Shown here: piece after piece, positions 1-7,516 of the stretch
Layout: each line of letters begins with the position of its first letter
Numbering within the stretch: the stretch's first letter is position 1
Position numbers and translations under genes: made by a program
Notes under the pieces: model-generated
Seen by the model: only the letters and a program-made list of their open reading frames with translations
The model's database searches: none
What the model was told of the DNA's origin: nothing
Source of the DNA: Kitasatospora sp. NBC_00458
Lineage (GTDB): Bacteria > Actinomycetota > Actinomycetes > Streptomycetales > Streptomycetaceae
Assembly (NCBI RefSeq): GCF_036013975.1
Contig: NZ_CP107904.1
Span: 2,294,001-2,358,000, forward strand
Length of the DNA stretch: 64,000 bases
Direction: 5' to 3'

Positions 1-296
1 CCGTAGTCGTTCATCGAGAAGCCGGGCACCACGCTCACCGCGTCCCCCGCCGTGAACCCGGTCACGCCCTCCCCGACCACCTCGACCACGCCCGCCGCCT
101 CGACGCCCAGCCGGCCCGGGAACTCCCGGACGTCCTCGATGTAGTCGCCGCTGCGGAACAGCACCTCGGCCCGGTTCACCCCGATCGCGTCGACGCGGAT
201 CAGCAGCTCGCCGGCGCCCGGCCCGGTGAGCGGCACCTCCTCCAGCCGCAGTACCTCCGGCCCGCCCAGCTCGTGAAAGCGCACAGTCCTGACCAT
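1..296 (-). CDS. Zinc-type alcohol dehydrogenase / quinone oxidoreductase family protein, N-terminal part
   Basis: Gene runs off the left edge; only the first 98 codons are present. The ATG is at 294-296 and is preceded on the minus strand by AAGGGAG at about 8 nt. The protein opens MVRTVRFHELGGPEVLRL and continues through GVNRAEVLFRSGDY and LGVEAAGVVEVVGEGV, which is the GroES-like fold that begins medium-chain dehydrogenase/reductase enzymes of the quinone reductase (QOR) branch. The motif region does not show a zinc-ligand Cys at the usual place, favouring the QOR-like, NADPH-dependent group. The catalytic Rossmann half lies outside the window. It is divergent from the ArsR-like regulator at 444, which probably controls it. 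Confidence 0.85.
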   Translation of the reverse strand, partial: MVRTVRFHELGGPEVLRLEEVPLTGPGAGELLIRVDAIGVNRAEVLFRSGDYIEDVREFPGRLGVEAAGVVEVVGEGVTGFTAGDAVSVVPGFSMNDY

Positions 297-344
297 CGCT
301 CAACTCCCTTTCCCCATAGGTGGCGACGGCCCTCAGCCAAACGC

Positions 345-385
345 AAAGTACGGCGACTGTCAAACTTCGACGATCGTCGTACTTT
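345..385. promoter_or_regulatory. Inverted repeat between divergent oxidoreductase and ArsR-like genes
   Basis: AAAGTACG (345-352) and its exact reverse complement CGTACTTT (378-385) flank a 25-nt spacer that also holds the self-complementary CGACGATCGTCG. A further GTCGTACGAC palindrome follows near 410. The position, between two divergent starts, suggests an operator for the adjacent regulator. This is inferred from symmetry only. Confidence 0.45.
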
Positions 386-443
386 GACCCCTGCCATACT
401 TCGGTGACCCGTCGTACGACGACCCGCGGGAGGTCCACCACCG

Positions 444-788
444 ATGGCACGAGAAGCACGGCGCGGCACCGCCCGGGACCGCGTCCCGCCCCACCCCGAC
501 ATCCGGACGGTCACGCTCCAGCAGGTGCTGGAGGCGCTCGTCGACCCGGTCCGGCGGCACATCGTCCGCGAGCTGCACGCCGCGGGCGAGGACCTCGCCT
601 GCGGGGTGATCGAACTCCCGGTCGGCAAGTCGACGGCCACCCACCACTTCCACGTCCTGCGCGAGGCCGGGCTCATCCGCCAGCACTACGCCGGGACTTC
701 GCGCCTGAACGCACTGCGCCGCGAGGAGCTCGACGAGGCCTTCCCCGGCCTGCTGCACGCGATCGTCACGGCGCCCGAGGCGCGGTGA
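444..788 (+). CDS. ArsR/winged-helix-like transcriptional regulator
   Basis: 114 residues, a normal length for a stand-alone winged-helix repressor. The core reads LEALVDPVRRHIVRELH, then GKSTATHHFHVLREAGLI, which is the recognition helix and start of the wing of the ArsR group. The ATG at 444 has GGGAGG about 9 nt upstream. There is no cysteine-rich metal site; the single Cys (ACGVIEL) is not in a CXC motif, so a metal-sensing role is not supported. It is divergently arranged with the oxidoreductase gene and separated by an inverted repeat, a usual layout for a repressor of its neighbour. Effector unknown. Confidence 0.85.
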   Translation: MAREARRGTARDRVPPHPDIRTVTLQQVLEALVDPVRRHIVRELHAAGEDLACGVIELPVGKSTATHHFHVLREAGLIRQHYAGTSRLNALRREELDEAFPGLLHAIVTAPEAR

Positions 789-937
789 ACCCCGGGGCCC
801 GGTGAGCCCCGCGACGAGCGGGGACGGCGGGCGGGGTGGTGGGCGGGGACGGCGGCGGGCCCCTGCGCCGGGCGGGCCCGGCGGTGGCGGCGGACGCGGT
901 CCGAAACCGCGTTCGAGGCACCCGGTAGGGTGCGAAC

Positions 938-1669
938 ATGACACGCCATATCGCATTCGAAGGCCCGATCAACTTCCGCGACCTGGGCGGATATCCGACC
1001 GCCGACGGCCGCTCGGTCCGCTGGGGGCGGCTCTACCGGTCCGCCTCGCTCGCGACGCTCACCTCCCCCGCCGACCTCGACCGGTTCCGGGCGCTGGACA
1101 TCGGGACCGTGATCGACCTGCGCTACCCGTGGGAGATCGACCGCCGCGGGCGGGTGCCGGAGCTGGACGGGGTGGCGTACCACAACCTCTCGATCGAGCA
1201 CCGCCCGTACGACCAGGCCGAGATCGACCCGGACGTCGACCCGTGGCGGTACCTGGCGGACCGTTTCGCCGAGGTCGCGGAGGACGGCGCGGCGGAGATC
1301 CGGGAGGTGCTGGAGGTGATCGCCGCCGCCGACCGGCCGGTGGTGTTCCACTGCGCCTCCGGCAAGGACCGCACCGGACTGATAGGCGCGCTGGTGCTGA
1401 CCCTGCTCGGGGTCGGCGAGGACGACGTCGCCGCGGACTTCGCGCTCACCGAGCTGGTCACCGCCCGGCTGGTGGCCGACTGGCGGGCCGGCAACCCGGG
1501 GCGCGCACTGCGCTGGCCGGCGTTCGGACGCGCACCGGAGGCGGTGATCCGGCACGCGCTCGCCGATCTGACCGCCGCCCACGGATCGGTTCACGCCTAT
1601 GCCACCGGCAAGGTCCGGCTCGGCGGGGCGTCGATCGACGCGCTGCGCGCCCGGCTGCTCACCGACTAG
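938..1669 (+). CDS. Tyrosine-protein phosphatase (Y_phosphatase3 type)
   Basis: 243 residues. The N-terminus INFRDLGGYPTADGRSVRWG and LYRSASL are hallmarks of the bacterial tyrosine/lipid phosphatase family with a CX5R active site. The P-loop HCASGKDRTG lies at about residues 138-147, giving the nucleophile Cys139 and the phosphate-binding Arg145; the Lys inside the loop is typical of members that also act on phosphoinositides in other bacteria. No signal peptide, so cytoplasmic. The hexamer TAGGGT ends 6 nt before the ATG and there is no ribosome binding site, so the transcript may be leaderless. The gene stands alone; substrate unknown. Confidence 0.9.
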   Translation: MTRHIAFEGPINFRDLGGYPTADGRSVRWGRLYRSASLATLTSPADLDRFRALDIGTVIDLRYPWEIDRRGRVPELDGVAYHNLSIEHRPYDQAEIDPDVDPWRYLADRFAEVAEDGAAEIREVLEVIAAADRPVVFHCASGKDRTGLIGALVLTLLGVGEDDVAADFALTELVTARLVADWRAGNPGRALRWPAFGRAPEAVIRHALADLTAAHGSVHAYATGKVRLGGASIDALRARLLTD

Positions 1670-2029
1670 TCGCCCGATGGCGACAACCGGCCAGAAGATT
1701 ACTGGAATGACCATCGCATAGAAGAAGACTGCATCAGCTGAACGTTCAAAAGATGGCAAGGCGGATCGATATTCACCGAACCAGCGTCATCACAGGAATG
1801 TTCCGGTGAATATCGATCACGCCCTTGCCAAACTCCCATCCTTCGGCCTCGCACGTTTGAATGGCCGAAAAAAATAGTGCTGGCCACCTGTTCGTGCACG
1901 CTAAGGTCATTTCCGCGGCGGCTCGGCCGATCGGGTGACCGTGACCGTTCCGGCCGAACCTCCGCTCGCTTCTTTTTGCCTGCATGACGCCGCCGGCACG
2001 GCGGTGTCACCGAAAAGATCGGACGGACC
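1670..2029. other. Intergenic region with long imperfect inverted repeat
   Basis: No credible gene. The region is less G+C-rich than its surroundings. It holds an inverted repeat with arms 1754-1778 and 1804-1830, sharing the perfect core GATCGATATTCACCG and the outer TGGCAAGG, broken by a 2-nt length difference; the spacer is 25 nt. It could be a strong hairpin downstream of the phosphatase gene or a remnant of a small inverted-repeat element. The right part must contain the promoter of the secreted protein at 2030. Confidence 0.5.
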
Positions 2030-2431
2030 ATGCACGCGAAGAACCGCACGCTCCTGCGCGGCGTTCTGGTGACCGCCGTACTGCTCGGATTCACCGCGGC
2101 CACGCCGGCCCTCGCGGAGGGCTCCTGGACATCGCACATCAGCAAGTGGGGGCCCGGCTCGGAGTCCCGCCGCTGGGCTGACAGCGACCGCGACGACACC
2201 GTCACCACCGTCGCCCTCCAGGGCTGCAACACCGACACCAACGACTTCAGGAACGCCGACCTCGCGCTCTTCAAGGACGTGTTCGGCCCGGACAAGTCCT
2301 ACGGCTACCGGCTCAACCACTGCAACACCTCGGCCTGGGGCGACCAGAGCGCCGGTGACTACTACTTCGCCCTGGAGGGCGTGCGCGGCGGCGGACAGCT
2401 CTGGGTGGACACCGTGAGCACCAGGTACTGA
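2030..2431 (+). CDS. Small secreted protein of unknown function
   Basis: 133 residues. Residues 1-29 form a clear Sec signal peptide (MHAKNRTLLR, a hydrophobic stretch, then an Ala-Leu-Ala cleavage site before EGSW). The mature part of about 104 residues is polar and aromatic, with two cysteines (in GCNTDT and HCNTS) that could form one disulfide after export. No enzymatic motif recognised. GGACGGACC before the ATG is a weak ribosome binding site. It stands alone with a long upstream gap. Many streptomycetes have such small secreted proteins; I cannot assign this one. Confidence 0.75.
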   Translation: MHAKNRTLLRGVLVTAVLLGFTAATPALAEGSWTSHISKWGPGSESRRWADSDRDDTVTTVALQGCNTDTNDFRNADLALFKDVFGPDKSYGYRLNHCNTSAWGDQSAGDYYFALEGVRGGGQLWVDTVSTRY

Positions 2432-2668
2432 ACCACCGGGATCCGGACTCCCGCCGCCGGACTCCCGCCGGGCTCCCGCCACCGGCCGGCGCACCGGATT
2501 CCCTGCGCCGGATCCCCCGAACTCCCCCGACTCCCCGAGCCCCCGCACCGACCCCGCCCGACCCCGCCGACGTGCCTGCGCACCGAGGCGTGCCGACGGA
2601 CGCCCCCGTCCGCCGACACCCGCGGAACGACGGCCCCACTCCCCCGAGCGAAATGCGTCGACCCCGCC

Positions 2669-3502
2669 ATGGCCCTTGAATTCCACCGCATCGCGTTCCA
2701 GCACGACCGCAGGGCGAACCTCTTCGCCGGCCTCGACCTGAGGATCGAGAACCCGGCCACCGTCCTGCTCGGCCCCAACGGCGCGGGGAAGTCCACCCTG
2801 CTCGCCCTCGCCGCCTCCCAACTGGACCCGGACCGCGGGTCCGTCACCTGGCACGGCGTCAACCCGGCCTCCGGCGGCGGCGACCGGGCCGCCTACCGGC
2901 GCGCGGTGGCCTGGCTGCCCCAGCAGGTCACCCCGGTCCCGGGGCTCAACGTCCGCGAACAGGTCGCGTACTGCGGCTGGTTGAAGGGCATGTCGCGGGC
3001 CGCCGCGTGGCAGGCCTCGGCCGGCGCACTCGCCCGGGTCGGGCTGGACCGGCTCGCCGACCGGGCCGGCCACCAGCTCTCCGGCGGCCAGCTCCGCCGG
3101 CTGGGCATCGCCGGCTGCCTGGCCCACCACAGCGAGCTGATCCTGATGGACGAGCCCACGGCCGGACTCGACCCGGCCCAGCGGACGGTGTTCCGGTCAC
3201 TGGTCGAGGAGTTGACCGAGGACGTGAGCGTGGTCGTCTCCACCCACCAGACCGAGGACCTCGCCGGGACCTACCGGCACGTGGTGGTGCTGGACGCGGG
3301 CCGGGTCCGGTTCCAGGGCAGCACCGCGGACTTCCATGCGCTCGCGGACGGCGCGGCCGCCGGGGCCCCGGACCCCGGCGGCCCGGCCCGCGGCGGTACC
3401 GGCGCCCCGGCCGGACCCGCGGCACCCGGCACCGGCGTACGCGGCCCCGGCACCCCGAGCGCCGAGGCCGCGTACGCCCGCCTGATCGAACGGGAGACGT
3501 GA
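2669..3502 (+). CDS. ABC transporter ATP-binding protein
   Basis: 277 residues with all nucleotide-binding motifs: Walker A GPNGAGKST (35-43), signature LSGGQLRRLG (about 137), Walker B ELILMDEP (about 154-161), and H-loop STHQT (about 191). Gene order and the following membrane genes point to an exporter-type ABC-2-like system. The last about 60 residues after the ATPase fold are Gly/Pro/Ala-rich and low complexity, which is unusual and probably a flexible tail. It is followed 1 nt later by the membrane protein at 3504, so the two are co-transcribed. Substrate unknown. Confidence 0.93.
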   Translation: MALEFHRIAFQHDRRANLFAGLDLRIENPATVLLGPNGAGKSTLLALAASQLDPDRGSVTWHGVNPASGGGDRAAYRRAVAWLPQQVTPVPGLNVREQVAYCGWLKGMSRAAAWQASAGALARVGLDRLADRAGHQLSGGQLRRLGIAGCLAHHSELILMDEPTAGLDPAQRTVFRSLVEELTEDVSVVVSTHQTEDLAGTYRHVVVLDAGRVRFQGSTADFHALADGAAAGAPDPGGPARGGTGAPAGPAAPGTGVRGPGTPSAEAAYARLIERET

Positions 3503-3503
3503 C

Positions 3504-4865
3504 ATGCTGCTGCGCACCGTCCTGCGGGTCTCGGCCGGCACCCGCGTGCTGCCGTTCCTGCTCGGCTTCGTGCTGGTCGCGCTCGGCGACGACCTGACCG
3601 CCTGGGTCACCCCGGCCTACGGGCTCGCCGCCGCCGGACACGCCAGCCTCGCGCTGCCGTTCGCCGGCGCCGCCTGTGCGGCCGCCGGGGCCTGGGAGGG
3701 CGGACGGCTGCACCGCGGCCGGGTCTTCGACCGCTCCCCGGTCCGGTCCCCGCTGACCGTCACCGCGCCGGTGCTCCTGCCCGTCGCGGTGATGGGCGGG
3801 CTGGGCATGGCGGCCGCGCTCGCGACCACCGCGGTGGCGGGCGGCACGGCGGCCGGGGTGCCGCAGCCCGGCGTGCTCGCCGTCTGGGCCGGGCTCCTGC
3901 TCGCCGACACCCTGGTCGGCTCGGTCGTCGGACGGGTCCTGGCACCGGTGGTCGCCGTCCCGCTCGCCCTGGTCAGCTGCTTCGTCCTGAACGCCTACCC
4001 CGCCTCCTTCGACACGTACTGGCCGCGGCACCTGGTCGGCGGCGGGCTCGCCGACTGCTGCTCGGTGGACCAGGTCCTGGACGGTCGCGCGGTGGCGGCT
4101 CCGCTGGTGTTCTCGGCCGCGGTCTGCGCGGCCGCGGCCCTGGTGATCCGGCAGCGGGGCGCGCCGCTCGCCCTCGCCGCCGCGCTGGCGGTGACGGCGG
4201 GCGGGACCGCCCTCGCCGCGCACACCGCCCGCGACCTCGGCCCGGAGCCGGTCCTCGAACGGTCCGCCGACGCCCTGGTCTGCGACCGCGAACGCCCGCG
4301 GGTCTGCCTCTGGCCCGAACTCGGCGCCGCCCGGTCGGCCCTGGTCCGCGCCGAGACCGGGCGGGTCGCCGACACCCTGGCCGGGCACGGGATCGCCGTT
4401 CCGGAGGTGTTCACCATGGCCGCCCGACCGGGGCCGGGCGAGGCCAAGCTGGGCGTCCCGACCGACGCCCGGGTCCAGGAGGTCGCGCCCGCCGTGGTCG
4501 GCGGCCTGCTCCCCCGGATCCCGGACTGCGCCAGGCGCGGCGAACCGTACCCGGCGGGTGCGGCGGCGGGCACGGCCGCCGCCTGGCTCACCGCTCGGGC
4601 GGTCCCCGACGGGCGCACGGTGCCGCCGTCCGTCGGCGGCCGCTTCGGCGAGGCGGACGCCGCCCGTGCGGAACAGCTGCTCCGGTTGCCGGCGGACGTC
4701 CAGCTCGACTGGTACCGGCGGACGGTGGAGTCGCTCGGACGGTGCGGCACGCCGCCTCCGGACGACACACCGCCTCCGGGCGGCGGGCCGGCCGGAGCGG
4801 CGGCCGGGACGGGAACCGCGGCGGGCGAACCGGCCGCCGTCGGGACGGCGGGCGGTGTCCGGTGA
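3504..4865 (+). CDS. ABC transporter membrane protein with large C-terminal extracytoplasmic domain
   Basis: 453 residues. The first 240 hold about six hydrophobic segments. The remainder is a soluble domain containing ADALVCDRERPRVCLWPE, two cysteines likely paired outside the membrane, then a Gly/Pro-rich tail. The layout resembles actinobacterial permease subunits annotated with DUF7224-type domains; that match is from memory. It starts 1 nt after the ATPase stop and its TGA overlaps the next GTG, so it is the middle gene of a three-gene operon. It probably forms the channel with the next membrane protein. Confidence 0.75.
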   Translation: MLLRTVLRVSAGTRVLPFLLGFVLVALGDDLTAWVTPAYGLAAAGHASLALPFAGAACAAAGAWEGGRLHRGRVFDRSPVRSPLTVTAPVLLPVAVMGGLGMAAALATTAVAGGTAAGVPQPGVLAVWAGLLLADTLVGSVVGRVLAPVVAVPLALVSCFVLNAYPASFDTYWPRHLVGGGLADCCSVDQVLDGRAVAAPLVFSAAVCAAAALVIRQRGAPLALAAALAVTAGGTALAAHTARDLGPEPVLERSADALVCDRERPRVCLWPELGAARSALVRAETGRVADTLAGHGIAVPEVFTMAARPGPGEAKLGVPTDARVQEVAPAVVGGLLPRIPDCARRGEPYPAGAAAGTAAAWLTARAVPDGRTVPPSVGGRFGEADAARAEQLLRLPADVQLDWYRRTVESLGRCGTPPPDDTPPPGGGPAGAAAGTGTAAGEPAAVGTAGGVR

Positions 4866-5467
4866 TCTGGTGGTGCAAGGCCCGCGCGGTGCCGGCCGTC
4901 GCCCTCGCGCTCGCCGGGACGTTCGCCCTCGGCCTGCTGCTCGGGGACGGCGAACTGCCGGTGCCCGCGCTGCGCGGCCGGGCCGGACACTTCCTGGTCG
5001 CACACGTGGTCACCCTGCTCCCGGCAGTCGTCCTGCTGCACGGACTGGGCCGGGGAGACCTGCGGACGGAGGCGGTCGCCGGGCGGTTCCTGCGCGGTCT
5101 GGACGTCGCCCTCGCCCTCACCGTCGCGGCGGCGGGCACGGCGGCCGGGGTCCTCGCCCACGCGGCCGGAGAGGGCGGCCTCCCCGTCGTCCTCGCCCGC
5201 GACATCACCGGCTACCTGGGCCTGGCGCTGCTGCTCCACCCACTGGTCGGCCACCGACCGGCCGCCGCGGCGCTCGCCGTGGTCCCGCTGCTCTGCTCGG
5301 CGACCGGCTGGTGCCCGGACGGCCGCCCCGAGCCCTGGGCCTGGCCGCTCCACCCGGCCGGTTCGGCGTACGCGCTCGCCGGCGTCGCCCTCACCGTGCT
5401 CGCCGGTTCGGCCTGTGCACTGCTCCGCCGACGTCCGGCGGCCGGCCTGCGCATGTCGGCGGCCTGA
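4862..5467 (+). CDS. Integral membrane protein, third gene of the ABC operon
   Basis: 201 residues. I choose the GTG at 4862 because it overlaps the preceding TGA (GTGA), giving translational coupling; the longer reading frame upstream encodes only Arg/Gly-rich sequence with no sense. The protein begins VIWWCKARAVPAVALALAG and has about five to six hydrophobic segments, such as AGTFALGLLLGD and GLALLLHPLVGH. No catalytic motif. By position it is a second, smaller permease subunit or accessory protein of the ATPase at 2669. Confidence 0.72.
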   Translation: MIWWCKARAVPAVALALAGTFALGLLLGDGELPVPALRGRAGHFLVAHVVTLLPAVVLLHGLGRGDLRTEAVAGRFLRGLDVALALTVAAAGTAAGVLAHAAGEGGLPVVLARDITGYLGLALLLHPLVGHRPAAAALAVVPLLCSATGWCPDGRPEPWAWPLHPAGSAYALAGVALTVLAGSACALLRRRPAAGLRMSAA

Positions 5468-5592
5468 CCGACTCGCCGAGCCGTCCCCGTTCGAGTGACA
5501 CGGCGGCACTCGCCGACGGATCGTCCGCAGACTGCCCCGGGGCGGCCACCCGCGCCGCCGGCCACACCACCCGCCGAACCGGAGAAACCACC

Positions 5593-5883
5593 ATGCGACG
5601 TCCCGCCACCGCCTGCGCCGCGCTCGCCGCGGCCGGAGCGCTCGCCCTCGCCCTGCCCGCCACCGCCTTCGCCGCCGACGGCGTGCTCACCGTCGGCGGC
5701 CACCGCTACGAGAACCCGAGCGGCTGCTACAACGGGGACCTCCGGCCCCTCGCCGTCAGCAACCGCACCGACGGGCTCGTCCGCGTCTACACCCGGCAGG
5801 ACTGCACCGGCCAGGTGGTCGCCCTCCTCGCGCCCGGCAGCGAGGGCCTGTACGAGTTCGGCACGAGCGTCGACGTGCGCTGA
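5593..5883 (+). CDS. Small secreted protein of unknown function
   Basis: 96 residues beginning MRRPATACAALAAAGALAL, with a Sec signal ending near residue 27-28 (TAFAAD). The mature part is about 68 residues with two cysteines (SGCYNGD and QDCTGQ). The start ATG has GGAGAAACCACC in front. It lies 125 nt after the ABC operon and on the same strand, so it could be a substrate or partner of that exporter, although it carries its own Sec signal. Function not recognised. Confidence 0.75.
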   Translation: MRRPATACAALAAAGALALALPATAFAADGVLTVGGHRYENPSGCYNGDLRPLAVSNRTDGLVRVYTRQDCTGQVVALLAPGSEGLYEFGTSVDVR

Positions 5884-6100
5884 CCCGTCCGGCCGCACGA
5901 GTACGCCGCGGCCCCGCACGGGAGGTCGGACCGGCCCGCTTCCCGTGCGGGCGGGCACCACCGTCCCGAGCCGGGGCCGAGGCTCCGCCGGAGCCGAGCC
6001 GACGGCGGGGTGGCCCCGGCCGGTCCGGCGCAGCCGCCCCGCGGTGGGCGGCCCGGACGGCGGGGCGCCCGGCCGGGCCGCCCGAGGCTCCGACGGGGCC

Positions 6101-7219
6101 TCAGCGGGGGCGCGACCCGCCCTGCCGTCCACCACCGTCGGCGCCGCCGCGACCGCCACCACGGCGCCCACCGCCCTGGCCCTGGCCTCCCTGGCCGCTG
6201 CGCCCCTGACCGTTCTGGCCCTGGCCGCCCTGGCCGCCCTGACCACCCTGACCGCGACCGCTCCGTCCCTGCTCCTTGCCCTGGCCCTTGCCCTGACCCT
6301 GGCCCTGGCCCTGACCGCCCTGGCGCCGGCCGCCGCCACGCGGCCCACCGCGCTGCCCACCGGTCGGCGCCCCGCGACCGACGCCTCGCCCGGCCGGTTC
6401 GGCGGGTGCCGTCTCCGGCCAGTGCCCCGGGCGCTTCAGCGCCTCCGGCAGGCGGGTCGTCGCGTCACCGCGCGCCGCGTTGAGCTGGGCCTGGGTGAGG
6501 AAGAGCGCCTCGGTGAGATCGGCACCCGCCAGATCGGCGTCCCGCAGGTCCGCGCCGATCAGGTCGGCCAGCCGCAGGTCCGCGCCGGACAGGTCGGCCG
6601 CGACGAGCAGGGCACCGCGCAGGCTGGCGCCGCGCAGGTCCGCACCGCGCAGGCGGGCGCCGAACAGGTCCGCGCCCCGGTGGTCGCGGCGGCGCGGAAC
6701 GGCGGCCCGGACCAGCTCGCTCGCCTTCAGCAGCAGCTCGGCCACGCGCTGCCGGTGCCCGGGCACGTCGACCGCCAGGACCTCCTCGGGCGTGCCGCCG
6801 GCGAGCCGCCCGGTCTCCTCCAGCGCCGCGCGCAGTTCGGCGTGGACCGGGCGTGCGGGGGCGAAGGTGAGCGCCTCGGTGAGGTACCAGAGCAGCTCGT
6901 GCAGCTGCCGCACCACCGGGAACACCTCGAACATCCGCGCTCCGCTCTCCGGAGCCTCCCGCCAGCTGCGCCCGCCGAAGGTGACCTGCGACACGTGCTG
7001 GCCCGCACCGAAGCAGTCGTAGACCGTGCAGCCGGTGAAACCGGTGTCGCGCAGCCGCTCGTGGATGCCGCAGGTGAAGTCGGTCTGCAGGTTCCGGCAC
7101 GGGCTGCCGGCGGACTTGTTCACGGCGAAGTCGGTGCCGGCGGCGAACGGCAGCGCGACGCAGCACAGCCCGAAGCAGCTCCCGCAGTCGGAGACGAGGT
7201 CGAGGCTGGGGACGGTCAC
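6101..7219 (-). CDS. Pentapeptide-repeat protein with cysteine-rich N-terminus and Gly/Gln-rich tail
   Basis: 372 residues from a GTG at 7217-7219, with GGAGG (7232-7236) upstream. The N-terminal third is Cys-rich (SDCGSCFGLCCVALPF, then single Cys in PCRN, TCGI, GCTVYDC), a conserved arrangement in streptomycete members that suggests a bound metal or disulfides. Around residues 155-230 lie A(D/N)LXX repeats such as GADLRGASLRGALL, which fold as a right-handed quadrilateral beta-helix. The last about 110 residues are a low-complexity Gly/Gln/Arg tail (GQGQGQGKGQGKEQG), possibly nucleic-acid or wall binding. Function unknown; some pentapeptide proteins mimic DNA and act on gyrase, but nothing here shows that. 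Confidence 0.85.
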   Translation of the reverse strand: MTVPSLDLVSDCGSCFGLCCVALPFAAGTDFAVNKSAGSPCRNLQTDFTCGIHERLRDTGFTGCTVYDCFGAGQHVSQVTFGGRSWREAPESGARMFEVFPVVRQLHELLWYLTEALTFAPARPVHAELRAALEETGRLAGGTPEEVLAVDVPGHRQRVAELLLKASELVRAAVPRRRDHRGADLFGARLRGADLRGASLRGALLVAADLSGADLRLADLIGADLRDADLAGADLTEALFLTQAQLNAARGDATTRLPEALKRPGHWPETAPAEPAGRGVGRGAPTGGQRGGPRGGGRRQGGQGQGQGQGKGQGKEQGRSGRGQGGQGGQGGQGQNGQGRSGQGGQGQGGGRRGGGRGGADGGGRQGGSRPR

Positions 7220-7516
7220 GATGCTGTCGTTCCTCCGGTCGCGCGCAGTGGGTGCGCTGTAGAGCGTACCGACAGGCCGGAACGGCGGTCGGTTAGTGTG
7301 GTCGGCCGGTGTCGGTTCGACCGGGACGCGACCGTCCGGGCGGAAGTACGGCGGAAGTACCTGCCGGCCCGGACGAAAGCAGGACGGAACCAGCGCGGAT
7401 CCGGACGGCTCCGGGGGCCGCGCAGGACGAGGGCGGCACCACGCGGGGCACACCGCACAGCGTGGCACGACACGGCACGGCACATCGAGCAGCACAGCAC
7501 AGTGGAGGAACCAGGC

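Noticed and set aside
4742..4861. Longer start for the third ABC-operon gene
   Set aside because: Adds 40 Arg/Gly-rich residues overlapping the previous gene; the GTGA overlap at 4862 is the better start.
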